A stretch of DNA of 54,593 bases from Bacteroidota bacterium (GCA_023412765.1 JAEZBX010000028.1:1-54593); one strand, 5' to 3'. Positions 1-8,833 are shown, numbered from the stretch's first letter. The notes: generated from the sequence alone by a model not told the origin. Translations and numbers: made by a program.

Positions 1-520
1 TACCGTTGTAGACAATTTCTGTTCCCGGAGAACACATATTCCCTGTAGGGCGAGGGTTACCATCGCCGAGACCAGCGAGAAACTGCATCTCGACTGAAAT
101 GGGCCAATTTTGTTCCTTCAATATTGAATTAGGGTCTTGTGAATGAAACATTACCCCACTGTTAAGCAAGGTATAGTCAGGGGCACCTTTTTGTAACTCT
201 CCCACAAATCGATATTCCATTTTCAAATGAAAATGTGAAAATGGAGTCTTATAATAAAGATGTGAAAACTGATCATTGAAGTCATCATACTGGTCGTACC
301 GAACCTTGATCAATCCCTCTTCCGCGCGAAAAGTATTTCCAAAGTTCACACCGACATCGTGGTGATGAACCTTTACTATCCAATCATTAAGGTCTGTCCC
401 ATTAAACAATTTTACCCATGGCCTATCCGAAATTTTTTCCTTGCCGGGTGAACAACTAAGTAATACGAAAACTGTAATGACGAGGCAGGCGGAAACGGGG
501 TTAAGGATTATTTTCATCAT
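1..520 (-). CDS. DUF1080 (3-keto-disaccharide hydrolase-like) lipoprotein, partial
   Basis: Reads leftward from ATG at 518-520 and runs off the left edge; 173 codons are open with no stop, so the C-terminus is missing. The first ~24 residues are a hydrophobic signal ending in a lipobox-like VLLSC, which suggests an outer-membrane or periplasmic lipoprotein. The next ATG (515-517) is an equally possible start. The mature part shows the DUF1080 jelly-roll pattern: an early LFNGTDLNDW block, then HLKMEYRF and NSGVMFHSQ strands. Members of this family in Bacteroidota hydrolyse 3-keto-glycosides; the substrate here cannot be read from the sequence. A second, shorter DUF1080 protein lies at 3427-4113. 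No partner gene is visible to its left because the window ends. Confidence 0.8.
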   Translation of the reverse strand, partial: MMKIILNPVSACLVITVFVLLSCSPGKEKISDRPWVKLFNGTDLNDWIVKVHHHDVGVNFGNTFRAEEGLIKVRYDQYDDFNDQFSHLYYKTPFSHFHLKMEYRFVGELQKGAPDYTLLNSGVMFHSQDPNSILKEQNWPISVEMQFLAGLGDGNPRPTGNMCSPGTEIVYNG

Positions 521-705
521 AGGTTAACTGAATTGATTCTCAAGTTTGTTGGAAATTAACCTAATAGCAAATTTTTTTGAGCGCTTAGATTTAATCCTAA
601 GCCATCATTTTGCAAAGCCGTAAGGCATTTTTTCTGAACAATCCATTTTTGGGTTGCAATTGATGCGTCGACTTTGGCTACCTTGCGGACGCTAAACACC
701 TATGG

Positions 706-1515
706 ATGATTAAGTTCATTATATACTCGCTCAAGCGCTTTGCGTGGTTTAAGCGTTTTAACGCGAAAGTCACTTACGAGATCCTTGCAAAAAAGGTCCC
801 GGCTGCCGAATGGCAGTTTATGAATTATGGATATGTACCGAATCCTACAGAACCACCTCTTGATAACGTTCCTGATGCTACAGTTCAACGGTTTCCACTC
901 CAGATGTATCATTACCTGGCTTTGAAAACGGATTTGGAAGGAAAAGACGTGTTGGAGGTAGGAAGCGGTCGCGGAGGCGGTGCAAAGCATGTGGCCGGAG
1001 CGCTGAAGCCTGCTTCATACGTCGGCCTTGACCTTGCTCAAAATGCAGTAGATCTCGCAAACAGCCTGCATAAATTACCGAACCTGAAATTCATACAAGG
1101 CAGCGCTGAAGATATTCCGATGAAAGACAATAGCGTCGACGTTGTATTAAACGTGGAATCGTGCCACGCTTACGGATCAGTAGAAAAATTCCTGAGCGAA
1201 GTATATCGGGTTCTCAAGCCAGGAGGTGTTCTTGCGCTGGTAGATTTTCGTGACGCTGATAAGATGGATATTCTCCGTCAGCAACTTAAGAACTCCGGAC
1301 TTACATTATTAGAAGAAGAAAACATAACCAGAAACGTTGTATCTGCGATCGAGGCAGAAGACGATGTTAAGAAAGCCCGGATAAAAAAACTGTTTCCTGA
1401 AAGATGGCAAAAATTGTTCGGCGAATTTGCGGGTGTCGTTGGCTCTACGTTCCACACCAAATTAAGCAACGGCACGAAAACTTATAATCGCTTTCTTTTA
1501 AGGAAAACAATGTGA
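706..1515 (+). CDS. Class I SAM-dependent methyltransferase
   Basis: 269 residues. The SAM-binding motif I is DVLEVGSGRGGGAKH (residues 81-95), followed by the acidic ribose-binding position in GLDLAQNAVDLA, motif IV around VDVVLNVESCHAYG and a VLKPGGVLALVDF strand/turn, all typical of Methyltransf_11-type Rossmann enzymes. The ~75 residues before motif I carry a basic, aromatic N-terminus rather than a clear signal peptide, so a cytoplasmic or peripheral membrane location is likely. The start is ATG 706; an ATG four bases earlier runs into a stop after three codons. It stands alone between unrelated genes. The substrate is unknown; relatives methylate lipids, quinones or polyketide-like phenols, so only the general reaction is supported. 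Confidence 0.85.
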   Translation: MIKFIIYSLKRFAWFKRFNAKVTYEILAKKVPAAEWQFMNYGYVPNPTEPPLDNVPDATVQRFPLQMYHYLALKTDLEGKDVLEVGSGRGGGAKHVAGALKPASYVGLDLAQNAVDLANSLHKLPNLKFIQGSAEDIPMKDNSVDVVLNVESCHAYGSVEKFLSEVYRVLKPGGVLALVDFRDADKMDILRQQLKNSGLTLLEEENITRNVVSAIEAEDDVKKARIKKLFPERWQKLFGEFAGVVGSTFHTKLSNGTKTYNRFLLRKTM

Positions 1516-1718
1516 CGGAAGTACACCCTTCACTTCAACGGTAGCCATACTCAATCTGCCGTGTCTCTCCAGTAGCTCCACCGTATTACCCATAAGAGAC
1601 TTGGACTCCATTTTTGGGACTTTTATCCTGAAAAATATGCGTTTTCAGCGTGTATTCTAGGATCAGGCTGGTGGCATGATTTTGAGACTTTGAGAAGAAA
1701 AACCAAAGGAACCAATTT

Positions 1719-1928
1719 ATGAAACCAAATTTCCTAGTGTACTTCACACTCATCATTGCATCAGCGTTGATTTTCGCCGTTGTGTATGTCTTCTTCAAAG
1801 ATGTGGTTGAGACAAATCCTGAATCATTTTCCATCGGTCTGGGCACCATTCTTTTAGTGGGTGCTTACGGAATGCTGGATAACATCAGTTCGAACACCAC
1901 TCGTGAGAAGGTGGAAGAATTCGAATAA
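1719..1928 (+). CDS. Small two-helix membrane protein, unknown function
   Basis: 69 residues. Residues ~5-27 and ~38-56 are hydrophobic and separated by a short polar, acidic loop (KDVVETNPES), giving a hairpin membrane topology; the C-terminal tail is charged and acidic (REKVEEFE). An A/G-rich stretch (aaaggaacc) precedes the ATG, and a strong intrinsic terminator follows 38 nt after the stop, so it is probably a real, separately terminated gene. No family is recognised with confidence. It lies about 200 nt downstream of the methyltransferase on the same strand and could share its transcript. Confidence 0.6.
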   Translation: MKPNFLVYFTLIIASALIFAVVYVFFKDVVETNPESFSIGLGTILLVGAYGMLDNISSNTTREKVEEFE

Positions 1929-1966
1929 TTTTTTTAAACCTGGTTAAGAGCCCATTTTTTCAACTG

Positions 1967-1995
1967 GCCACCGACGTAACGGTGGCTTTTTTTTT
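1967..1995 (+). terminator. Intrinsic terminator after the small membrane protein gene
   Basis: A 7-bp GC-rich perfect stem (GCCACCG at 1967-1973 paired with 1980-1986), a 6-nt loop, and nine T residues immediately after. It ends the rightward transcript just before the convergent VOC gene. Confidence 0.9.
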
Positions 1996-2004
1996 GCATC
2001 CGGC

Positions 2005-2481
2005 CTACTTCTTCATATCATCGTTGATTTCTATCCAGTGGCCATCCGGGTCGACAAAGTAAATCTGCTTTACACCGTCTACCCGTATCGTTGGTGCCTT
2101 CTCTGTCCCTGGCCAATTGGTGTACTCTATCTTATGCTTATCAAGATTCGCAATGAAGTTGTCAACGGATTTAACACTAAAACAAAGGTGATCATTCTTG
2201 TCACGCGAAATGTTTGCAGGCGCACCCTGGATTAAATGTAAACTACCTGCCGGGCCCAGTGTAAACCATGTGTGCTTGCCGTCATGGAACGGCTCGGGAA
2301 TTTGTTTCAGCTGCAGAATATTCTCATAGAATTCTGTGCTTTTCTTAAGATCAAAGACATACACAGCGATGTGATTGAGTTTAATAGCTGGAGCGTCGGA
2401 AGAGGAAGGTGATTGGCCGTAAGTTGGGGTAAAAGAACCTAATATCATTACCAGCGACAGCGATTGTAAAAGTGTTTTCAT
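2005..2481 (-). CDS. Exported VOC (glyoxalase/bleomycin-resistance fold) protein
   Basis: 158 residues with a Sec signal peptide (MKTLLQSLSLVMILGSFTPTYGQ) followed by one glyoxalase-like module. Metal-site-like positions appear at NHIAVYV (His), KHTWF (His) and GHWIEIND (Glu), in the order seen in vicinal-oxygen-chelate proteins; the FYENILQLK segment is the usual helix after strand 1. VOC proteins are often cytosolic, so the signal peptide is unusual. Actual activity (lyase, dioxygenase, binding) cannot be assigned. It is monocistronic and convergent with the small membrane protein gene. Confidence 0.8.
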   Translation of the reverse strand: MKTLLQSLSLVMILGSFTPTYGQSPSSSDAPAIKLNHIAVYVFDLKKSTEFYENILQLKQIPEPFHDGKHTWFTLGPAGSLHLIQGAPANISRDKNDHLCFSVKSVDNFIANLDKHKIEYTNWPGTEKAPTIRVDGVKQIYFVDPDGHWIEINDDMKK

Positions 2482-2755
2482 AGTAGAAATAATTCAGTGG
2501 AAATATAGAAATAAACTCCGCAATCAGCTTCGCAATTTATGTGAGCCGCGGGCCTATTGAACCAGATTCATGAAACGATCCCAAAACGAGAAATTTTCCT
2601 CCTGATTTGGGGAAATTTTTTAAAGATTTTTGTCAATGTAGAGAAGAATCTACGTGTTTAACCTCAGAAAGATGTATTTTGTCGAATAAGTGGAGGTTTA
2701 ATAGTTGGCACAAATTTTACCTCTCCTAGTGTAAAATTTAATCTCTTAAACCGCC

Positions 2756-3226
2756 ATGAAAACCTCGTTCAGACAAAGAGTCCTAATCGCAGTTGGAATA
2801 TCTGTAGGACTGTTAGCAAGCCTAAATCTTTTCGGTCAAAACACTTATACAATTCAATCTCAATCTGATTATCAGGTTGCGGTTAATTCGATACACTCAT
2901 TAGCCGGGAAAATATACGACGCTCACGTCAAGCACCCCTCTTTAGCTTATTCACATGTTTATAACCAGGATGGTTCATTGATGGGCTTTTCGGTAACAGG
3001 CGTATCTACATCTTCCGAAGCAGATCAAATATCTGCCAGTCTTATGGAGCTTGAGTTATTAGGTAATGCAATTAAGAACATGGACCTGGCTTATCTTCCG
3101 ACAGACAATAACGAGAAGCTAAACAGCAGGGTGAGTAAAAAGAAAGCAATGCAAAACACAGCTGAGCAAGATGCTTTGATGGCTTCGATTCATCCGAGCG
3201 ACGTCATCGCTTCCAGCAGACGATAA
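2756..3226 (+). CDS. Secreted protein of unknown function
   Basis: 156 residues with a clear signal peptide: a basic MKTSFRQR start, a hydrophobic core, and probable cleavage after LNLFGQ. The mature part is polar and mixed, with no cysteine and no recognised motif; the C-terminal third is lysine- and serine-rich. It has its own upstream region (274 nt from the divergent VOC gene) and a hairpin after the stop, so it looks like a separate transcription unit. I do not recognise the family; a short periplasmic or surface-associated protein is as far as the sequence goes. Confidence 0.6.
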   Translation: MKTSFRQRVLIAVGISVGLLASLNLFGQNTYTIQSQSDYQVAVNSIHSLAGKIYDAHVKHPSLAYSHVYNQDGSLMGFSVTGVSTSSEADQISASLMELELLGNAIKNMDLAYLPTDNNEKLNSRVSKKKAMQNTAEQDALMASIHPSDVIASSRR

Positions 3227-3247
3227 TCTTATTCTTGAAATTATTCC

Positions 3248-3291
3248 AAAGCATTAGTGGTCACCCAATATCGGTAGGCCACTAATGCTTT
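3248..3291. terminator. Long hairpin between convergent genes, possible bidirectional terminator
   Basis: Perfect 10-bp stem gcattagtgg (3251-3260) paired with 3279-3288, extended outward by three A-T pairs. A short A run lies on the left and T residues on the right, and it sits between a rightward stop (3226) and a leftward stop (3427). The T tract is short, so termination strength is uncertain. Confidence 0.55.
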
Positions 3292-3426
3292 ATCAATTTT
3301 AGACAGCTTGGATAAATCGCGCTGGCTGTATTTAGGAAGCAACAGCTTGTTAATTTTGGCAAGGACCCTGAATAGTTTTTTCCTTAACATGGTTAAAAAA
3401 CTTGTAGTCTATGCTTCAACAATTTT

Positions 3427-4113
3427 TCAATCACTTAGTTTGTCAATTGGCGTCAGCACAACTTTTCTGAATTCAACCTCCGAGCCTTCGGCTTGTAAAG
3501 CGATCTGACCTTCCTGAGCAGTGCAATCAAATCCCATATTTACAAGCGTTCCGTTCACCCACACCTTAACTGTGTTATTCAGACATTCGATTTTAATGCT
3601 GTTCCATTGTCCCACAGGTTTCTCCGAACCGTCTGTCAGGTTGAGAATTCTTCTAAGCTTTCCTTCTGTCGTTCCCCACTCCTCCTTTGCACCACGTCTT
3701 TTTTCCATGTCCTGTACACGAATATCTTCAACAATGCACCAGAAATCGCCGGCATTCTCATGCATCAACTGAACTTCAATTGACTTCGGGAACATCTTGT
3801 AAAGTGCACGTGGCGTTGAAGCATGAACGAGGACTCCGCAGTTACCAGGTTCGCCCGCAAATCGGTATTCTACATCAAGGCGATAATTTTTATAAACTGC
3901 GTCGGTAATAATGTGCCCCTCCGGTGTACCCATGCTAACCAACATTCCATTGCGAACAAGGAAAGGACTCTTGAGGGTTGCATCCTTGTCCATATCAGGA
4001 ACGTCGATGTGCCAGCCAGTAAGATCTTTTCCATTAAAAAGATTTTTTGATTGGGCGATAACGGCAGTAGACGCCGTAACGTACAAAAGAAATAGTAATG
4101 TGATCTTGTTCAT
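3427..4113 (-). CDS. DUF1080 (3-keto-disaccharide hydrolase-like) secreted protein
   Basis: 228 residues with a Sec signal peptide (cleavage near STAVIAQ). The mature protein begins with the diagnostic NLFNGKDLTGWHID block and continues with YRLDVEYRF, GNCGVLVHAS, SIEVQLMHENAGDFW, PVGQWNSIKIEC and a C-terminal LQAEGSEVEFRKVVL strand, which together cover a complete DUF1080 domain. The family has been linked to hydrolysis of 3-keto-glycosides in Bacteroidota periplasm. The gene is single and faces the secreted protein at 2756; sugar isomerases at 5964 and further right suggest a related pathway, but the substrate is inferred only from family knowledge. Confidence 0.87.
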   Translation of the reverse strand: MNKITLLFLLYVTASTAVIAQSKNLFNGKDLTGWHIDVPDMDKDATLKSPFLVRNGMLVSMGTPEGHIITDAVYKNYRLDVEYRFAGEPGNCGVLVHASTPRALYKMFPKSIEVQLMHENAGDFWCIVEDIRVQDMEKRRGAKEEWGTTEGKLRRILNLTDGSEKPVGQWNSIKIECLNNTVKVWVNGTLVNMGFDCTAQEGQIALQAEGSEVEFRKVVLTPIDKLSD

Positions 4114-4334
4114 TGCGATACATTTTTGTCCAGGTGAAGGTAATAAAGTAAATGCTTCTAGTGAACCAGGTCTGGTATGGAATTATACCTCAATACACGG
4201 GAGCCTAGTTGTCTCCAGAATTTTGCGTTTGCCAATTCTTGCTCTATTAATCATTCAGAAAAGAATAATGCAACACCTAACATATCTTTATCAACGTAGA
4301 TTAAAATAATTTTTAAACAATAAAATCTTAGGCA

Positions 4335-4844
4335 ATGGCAACTATAAAAAACCTCTTTCTGATGCTCTGTCTTTTCGCTGCGCATATCGCCACAGCTCAA
4401 TCATTAAAATCAGTATTGCATGATCAACTTAAGTCAACTCATGACAAAGAAAACTGGTTCGTCCCAGTGAGCGCCGCGTTGGAAGGACTAACTGCGGAGC
4501 AAGCTACTTGGTCCGACGGCGGCGGAAATCATTCTGTTGGCCAACTTGCCAACCACCTGCTCTTCTGGAACGAAAGGCAGCTACAAAAATTTCGTGGGCA
4601 AAAATCCACTCCCTTCAATGGTAACAACGACGAAACATTTAATGCCTTTACCAAAGAGCAGTGGGAGACAACAGTGAAGAATTTGAACAAGGTTCTATCG
4701 GATTTGGAACACGCAATCCAAAGTGCCGACGAAGCTACCTTAAAATCGTGGGCTGAAACAATAGCGAACATCAGCGCCCACAATGCCTATCACACTGGTC
4801 AGATCATTTACGTACGAAAGCAGCAAGGCTCCTGGAAACGGTAG
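4335..4844 (+). CDS. Exported DinB-like four-helix-bundle protein
   Basis: 169 residues: a Sec signal peptide (MATIKNLFLMLCLFAAHIATAQ) and then a DinB/YfiT-type bundle. The putative metal triad is visible: a first His in GQLANHLLFWNER and two more in SAHNAYHTGQI, the HxxxH pair typical of DinB proteins. Family members are usually cytosolic thiol-dependent metalloenzymes, so export is odd. A -7-like TATCTTTA lies at 4283-4290. The alpha/beta hydrolase gene follows 43 nt later on the same strand, so co-transcription is possible. The reaction is not deducible. Confidence 0.82.
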   Translation: MATIKNLFLMLCLFAAHIATAQSLKSVLHDQLKSTHDKENWFVPVSAALEGLTAEQATWSDGGGNHSVGQLANHLLFWNERQLQKFRGQKSTPFNGNNDETFNAFTKEQWETTVKNLNKVLSDLEHAIQSADEATLKSWAETIANISAHNAYHTGQIIYVRKQQGSWKR

Positions 4845-4887
4845 AAGTAAATCGGAATGGATCCCTTCAATTGGCTAGCTTTGAAGG

Positions 4888-5523
4888 ATGAAAAATGTCT
4901 TCTTTCTGAGCGGCCTCGGCGCTGACAGAAGGGTGTTCGATTATCTTGATTTACCAGGACACCAACTTCACCATGTAATTTGGATACCCCCGGTTCAAGG
5001 TGAGTCCATAACCGAATATTGCCAACGACTAATACCCCAGATACAAGGCAATAATGTGATCCTTGTTGGAGTTTCCTTCGGTGGGATGCTCGCTATGGAA
5101 ATCGCTACGCTCATCAAAGTCGACATGGTAATTCTTGTGTCATCTGCACGGTCTCCTCAAGATATACCACAGTACTTTAAACTCATTGCTAAACTTAACC
5201 TATACAGGGTTATTCGTCCGAAGCCCATTCGTAGGGCCAACCCATTTCTTTTTTGGCTTTTTGGAGTGACGAAAAAAGAGCACAAGGATTTATTATCGGC
5301 GATCATGGCCGACACAGATGAGCCGTTCTTCGCTTGGGCTGTGGAATCCATCCCGTCCTGGAAAGGAAAAATTCCATCCTGCAAAGTCATTCAAATACAT
5401 GGAACAAACGACAGAGTGCTAAGCTTTCGCTCAGCGGACTTTGTGATACCTCGTGGCGGCCACTTGATAATCGTTACGCATGCTGACGAAATCAGTGAGA
5501 TTATCAAGGGCCTGGTGAAATAG
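4888..5523 (+). CDS. Alpha/beta hydrolase
   Basis: 211 residues, no signal peptide. The oxyanion region is FLSGLGADRRVFD near the N-terminus; the nucleophile elbow is GVSFGGM, the acid is probably the Asp of HGTNDRVL, and the base is the His in RGGHLIIV. This is a compact alpha/beta hydrolase without an obvious lid insertion. A perfect TAGCTTTG element at 4876-4883 lies four bases before the ATG; if it is a -7 box the message would be leaderless, but no -33 element is visible at the expected distance. The substrate is unknown. It is convergent with the Dabb gene, with only 4 nt between the stops. Confidence 0.82.
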   Translation: MKNVFFLSGLGADRRVFDYLDLPGHQLHHVIWIPPVQGESITEYCQRLIPQIQGNNVILVGVSFGGMLAMEIATLIKVDMVILVSSARSPQDIPQYFKLIAKLNLYRVIRPKPIRRANPFLFWLFGVTKKEHKDLLSAIMADTDEPFFAWAVESIPSWKGKIPSCKVIQIHGTNDRVLSFRSADFVIPRGGHLIIVTHADEISEIIKGLVK

Positions 5524-5527
5524 AGTC

Positions 5528-5920
5528 CTATTTTTCCGTCCAGAAATCCACCACCGTCACTTTATCAAGGTGAGGTCCGAGTACCTTTCCAAATGCTTTG
5601 TGGTCGGGATGCACCAGATAATCGTCACGATCTTTGTCACTGGCAAAAGTTAGAATAAAACAATGTGTCAATCCCTGGTTTAACCCTTCGGGACTATTAT
5701 TCTTCCCCCATTCATAGGCTTTTATTTGTGAAATTTTGCCAGGAAGTGCCGCAAATGCGTCCTCCACTTTTTTCACGTCTGACGCAGATGACGAATCCTT
5801 GAATTTGAAAAGCACTACGTGTCGAAGAACTTTTGCTTCGTTGTTTGCTTGAGCGTTGGACATAATTGTTGCCAGCGTTATAAGAGTTATTGTTAAGATT
5901 CCGCTAATAATTTTTTTCAT
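5528..5920 (-). CDS. Exported Dabb (stress-responsive A/B barrel) protein
   Basis: 130 residues with a signal peptide (hydrophobic to about residue 24, cleavage near SNAQA). The remainder is one Dabb ferredoxin-like domain: VLRHVVLFKFKD, the FAALPGKI helix end, YEWGKNNSPEGLNQGLTHCF, and the terminal HPDHKAFGKVLGP segment. Dabb domains usually dimerise into a barrel and bind small aromatic or lipid-like ligands; an exported version in Bacteroidota often sits near sugar isomerases. Here it lies 43 nt downstream of the isomerase at 5964-6875 on the same strand, so the two probably form an operon. Confidence 0.8.
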   Translation of the reverse strand: MKKIISGILTITLITLATIMSNAQANNEAKVLRHVVLFKFKDSSSASDVKKVEDAFAALPGKISQIKAYEWGKNNSPEGLNQGLTHCFILTFASDKDRDDYLVHPDHKAFGKVLGPHLDKVTVVDFWTEK

Positions 5921-5963
5921 AGTTCATTTCGATTAATTCAAGGGTTCTGAATTTTTTGATTGC

Positions 5964-6875
5964 TTATTTATACCCCCATTTTTTCATTACTGCCAGATTT
6001 TCCTTCATACATTCCAATGGGGTTTTTCCCTGGTAAGATTCCTGTTCGATTATGAAATGCTTGGTACCACCCGACTTCCGGCCTATATCAATTACTTCTT
6101 TCACATTCACAATTCCAGTTCCCAAAACTGCGCTTTCATATTTTTCGTTGCCACTCTTAGCAACCACTTCATCCTTTACGTGCATCGATTCGAACCTACC
6201 CGGAAATCTCGTTGCAATATCTATTGCTGTGGCTCCACCGTTGTACAGGTTACCAATATCCAATTGCTGGATGACCAGATCCGGATCAGTATTCTTGAGG
6301 ATAATGTCATAAACAACCTCCCCATCAAGCTTTTCACTAAACTCAAAAGCGTGATTGTGGTATCCGAACTTCATTCCTGATTTTTTACACAATTCTCCCG
6401 ACTTGTTAAACACATCCATAAATCTTTTCAGATCATCGCCGGTCTTACGATACTCCTTGTCGAGGGAAGGACTGATGACGTATTGTTGACCAAGTACGGC
6501 CGCATCTTCTACAGTATACTTCCAGAGATCTGTAAAATCTTTCTTAGAAGCATCCCAGTGTTTAGAGCCTAATACAGTGTGTCCGCTCGGCATTTGAAAA
6601 CCAAGGTCATCCAAAATTTTTCTAAATTCTTTCGGAGCATACCCGTAGAACTTCCTATCGATATAGTTTGCATGTTCGAGGTGTTTGTACCCCATCGCTG
6701 ATAGTTGTTTCAATGAACCCAGAGGATCCTTCTTCATGTCGTCGCGTATGGAATATAATTGCAAACCCACAAGTTCGTCGCCCGGCTTTGCAGCAAAGAG
6801 GGAACGTGATGCAAGGGTCGTCGCAGCCAGCGCGAGGCCAGTTTGCTTGATGAACTTTCTTCGTGATATGTACAT
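5964..6875 (-). CDS. TAT-exported sugar phosphate isomerase/epimerase (xylose isomerase-like TIM barrel)
   Basis: 303 residues. The N-terminus SRRKFIKQTGLALAATT is a twin-arginine signal, cleaved near SLFAAKP. The mature part is an AP_endonuc_2/xylose-isomerase-like TIM barrel: GLQLYSIRDDM strand 1, GYHNHAFEF, QQLDIGNLYNGG, SMHVKDEV and IIEQES supply the acid and histidine residues that bind a divalent metal in this family. Bacteroidota carry many exported paralogues next to DUF1080 and oxidoreductase genes; the true substrate is a sugar or keto-sugar but cannot be named. It is followed by the Dabb gene in the same direction. Two further paralogues are at 44927 and 48316. Confidence 0.87.
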   Translation of the reverse strand: MYISRRKFIKQTGLALAATTLASRSLFAAKPGDELVGLQLYSIRDDMKKDPLGSLKQLSAMGYKHLEHANYIDRKFYGYAPKEFRKILDDLGFQMPSGHTVLGSKHWDASKKDFTDLWKYTVEDAAVLGQQYVISPSLDKEYRKTGDDLKRFMDVFNKSGELCKKSGMKFGYHNHAFEFSEKLDGEVVYDIILKNTDPDLVIQQLDIGNLYNGGATAIDIATRFPGRFESMHVKDEVVAKSGNEKYESAVLGTGIVNVKEVIDIGRKSGGTKHFIIEQESYQGKTPLECMKENLAVMKKWGYK

Positions 6876-6907
6876 AGTCGTTTGGTTGAGATTGATTGCT
6901 AAAGTTA

Positions 6908-8740
6908 TTACTTTTCTTTACTCGCTTTTAACGCCAGCTTATATGCCTGCTCATAGTGTTTTATAAGGTTGGACCAGTCAAAAAGGAATGAGTTATTTTC
7001 GACGTTGGTACGTTGCAATATTCTTTCGCGTCTTGATTGCTTTGAAAAATTATACATGACATCAGTGAGTTGGTTCGCCGACCACTCAAATGTTCGTTTT
7101 CCCCTTTCGATAACGTGAAGACCATACTCCTCATGCTGTGGGATATGATGAAGTATATAATCTCCAAAACCGGAAAGGTCGCTGGTAACACTGGGAACGG
7201 CGCTCGCCATGCATTCCAATGGTGTATAACCCCAAGGCTCATAATAGCTGGGAAAAATCCCCAGGTGACAACCTCGCACAAATTGGATGTAGTCCATACC
7301 AAAAAGTGGATTGCTGGTGCTTATAAAGTCTGGATGGTATACAATTTTGACATTATCGTCAGGACTATTTAAGAGCTTCTTCGCCTGGATCATGTTCAAT
7401 ATCTCATCATGCTCTTCATTGATCAGTCGATGTGTGATAACCAGCGGATTTTTTTTGTTTCTCCACGATTGGATTGTCCTTCGGTATCGCAGGCTCCAGT
7501 ACTCATCAACGAAATCATTTAAGTCTGGCATTTGGTTCTCAGTTCGCACCATGCTTTCATAAAACAACCTCCTGCCTACCTGCTCCTGTATGGCATCGCA
7601 AGTCTCAGAAATTTCCTGCATCATTGCCTTTGACTGGAGCACCTCCGACCTAATGCTGTAAAAGTCTCGCTTTGTTACGAAGAACATCACAATCGTAACT
7701 TCAGATTTCTCTCGCTTCAGGCGCTGGTTCAGCCGTGATAGCGCTTCAATGGTTAGATCAAATCCTTTGTTTTTGAACTCGTATCTTCCTGAAGTAAAAA
7801 AGTAAAGGGTCTTATCAAGGTTGAATGAGTATGACTGAAAGAAGTGCGCCATCACAAACCTGTGAATCTCTTCCTTAAACAATACATGTTGATTTTGAAA
7901 TTCATGCAGAATCTCAAAGCGTTCGATATTCAGACCATTGGGTACAATGACGTCAGGTTTTCGCTTAAGAAGGTGCTTACACTCTCTTGCAGTTACTTCG
8001 CTGACGGTACTCAGCACGTCCGCGGTATTTGCGCATAAATATTCAATGCGTGCTTCTGCCTCAATATCAAATTTCCTGGCTTCATCTTCCCATTTAAAGA
8101 AAGGTAGATGCGCATAAAAAAGTGGAGAGTTAATGGCTAGATGCCGTCCAAGCTGCGTAGCATGCGTGGTGAAAACCGATCTTACCCGCATCCCTTCCCT
8201 CTTCATATCCAATAGGGGCAGCCCAGCCATCCATTCATGAAAATGCGCGATAATACCGAGGTCGTCTTCCGCCAGCTTTACTAACTCATCAAAGAATAAC
8301 TTTGTGAGATAGCCAAACGCAATCACCTGGTTTAGTAATGGACTATCCTTATGAGTGTCAATTCCATGATTCTTCCAAAGCAAATATTTGACAACATTCA
8401 GTGACTTATCCTGGATGGCGTTTGGATTGAGCAGCACAACGCGCGGCTTTCCGGTGATCAACCACTGAGCGTAATGCACATCAAATCCCTTCTTTCTCAG
8501 GATTGCAGCCGCTTGCCCAAAAATGTCTTGCGAATCGTCGAGTGGTTCGAGTTCTGCCTGGATATTTCTGCTGAGATAAGGACCAACCATACAATAAGGA
8601 CCCGTGGCATTGTCTACCATACACGGCGCTTTGGAACGGATCACTGTATAAATACCTCCTACCTGGTTACAAACCTCCCAGGAAACTTCCACAACGCAGG
8701 AGGCTGGAAAGTGCGGTGTAGTCGCTGCTCGTTTCGACAT
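6908..8740 (-). CDS. Glycogen synthase, GT3 (eukaryote-like) family
   Basis: 610 residues, cytoplasmic. It matches the GT3 glycogen synthases of animals and fungi rather than bacterial GlgA (GT5): VSWEVCNQVGGIYTVIRSKA at the N-terminus, HFHEWMAGLPLL, TTHATQLGRHL, FFTSGRYEFKNKGFD, and the catalytic E-x7-E block YEPWGYTPLECMA followed by SVTSDLSGFG. Residues for nucleotide-sugar binding are thus present, and the length is shorter than eukaryotic enzymes, which have a regulatory C-terminal tail. It transfers glucose from UDP-glucose (family knowledge) to alpha-1,4-glucan. No other glycogen gene is adjacent; the isomerase gene follows 32 nt downstream in the same direction. Confidence 0.93.
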   Translation of the reverse strand: MSKRAATTPHFPASCVVEVSWEVCNQVGGIYTVIRSKAPCMVDNATGPYCMVGPYLSRNIQAELEPLDDSQDIFGQAAAILRKKGFDVHYAQWLITGKPRVVLLNPNAIQDKSLNVVKYLLWKNHGIDTHKDSPLLNQVIAFGYLTKLFFDELVKLAEDDLGIIAHFHEWMAGLPLLDMKREGMRVRSVFTTHATQLGRHLAINSPLFYAHLPFFKWEDEARKFDIEAEARIEYLCANTADVLSTVSEVTARECKHLLKRKPDVIVPNGLNIERFEILHEFQNQHVLFKEEIHRFVMAHFFQSYSFNLDKTLYFFTSGRYEFKNKGFDLTIEALSRLNQRLKREKSEVTIVMFFVTKRDFYSIRSEVLQSKAMMQEISETCDAIQEQVGRRLFYESMVRTENQMPDLNDFVDEYWSLRYRRTIQSWRNKKNPLVITHRLINEEHDEILNMIQAKKLLNSPDDNVKIVYHPDFISTSNPLFGMDYIQFVRGCHLGIFPSYYEPWGYTPLECMASAVPSVTSDLSGFGDYILHHIPQHEEYGLHVIERGKRTFEWSANQLTDVMYNFSKQSRRERILQRTNVENNSFLFDWSNLIKHYEQAYKLALKASKEK

Positions 8741-8801
8741 TGTTTTCTCAAAAAACCAATTAAATGTAGGTGATGTTTATACTTATAGGTGTTCGCGAGT
8801 G

Positions 8802-8833
8802 AAAATTAACCGCAAGGGCGTAAAGTCGCAAAG
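8802..8833 (+). repeat. Dispersed octad repeat, copy 1
   Basis: After an AAAATTAA lead come three 8-nt words of the form NCGCAAAG (8810-8817, 8818-8825, 8826-8833). The 32-nt unit matches the reverse complement of 36084-36115 with three mismatches. It lies in the 314-nt gap between the divergent glycogen synthase and clpB genes; the rest of that gap holds only the putative clpB promoter. Confidence 0.75.

Noticed and set aside
6176..6202. tRNA-like T-arm motif (gattcgaacc)
   Set aside because: It lies inside the isomerase gene and has no acceptor or anticodon arms around it.
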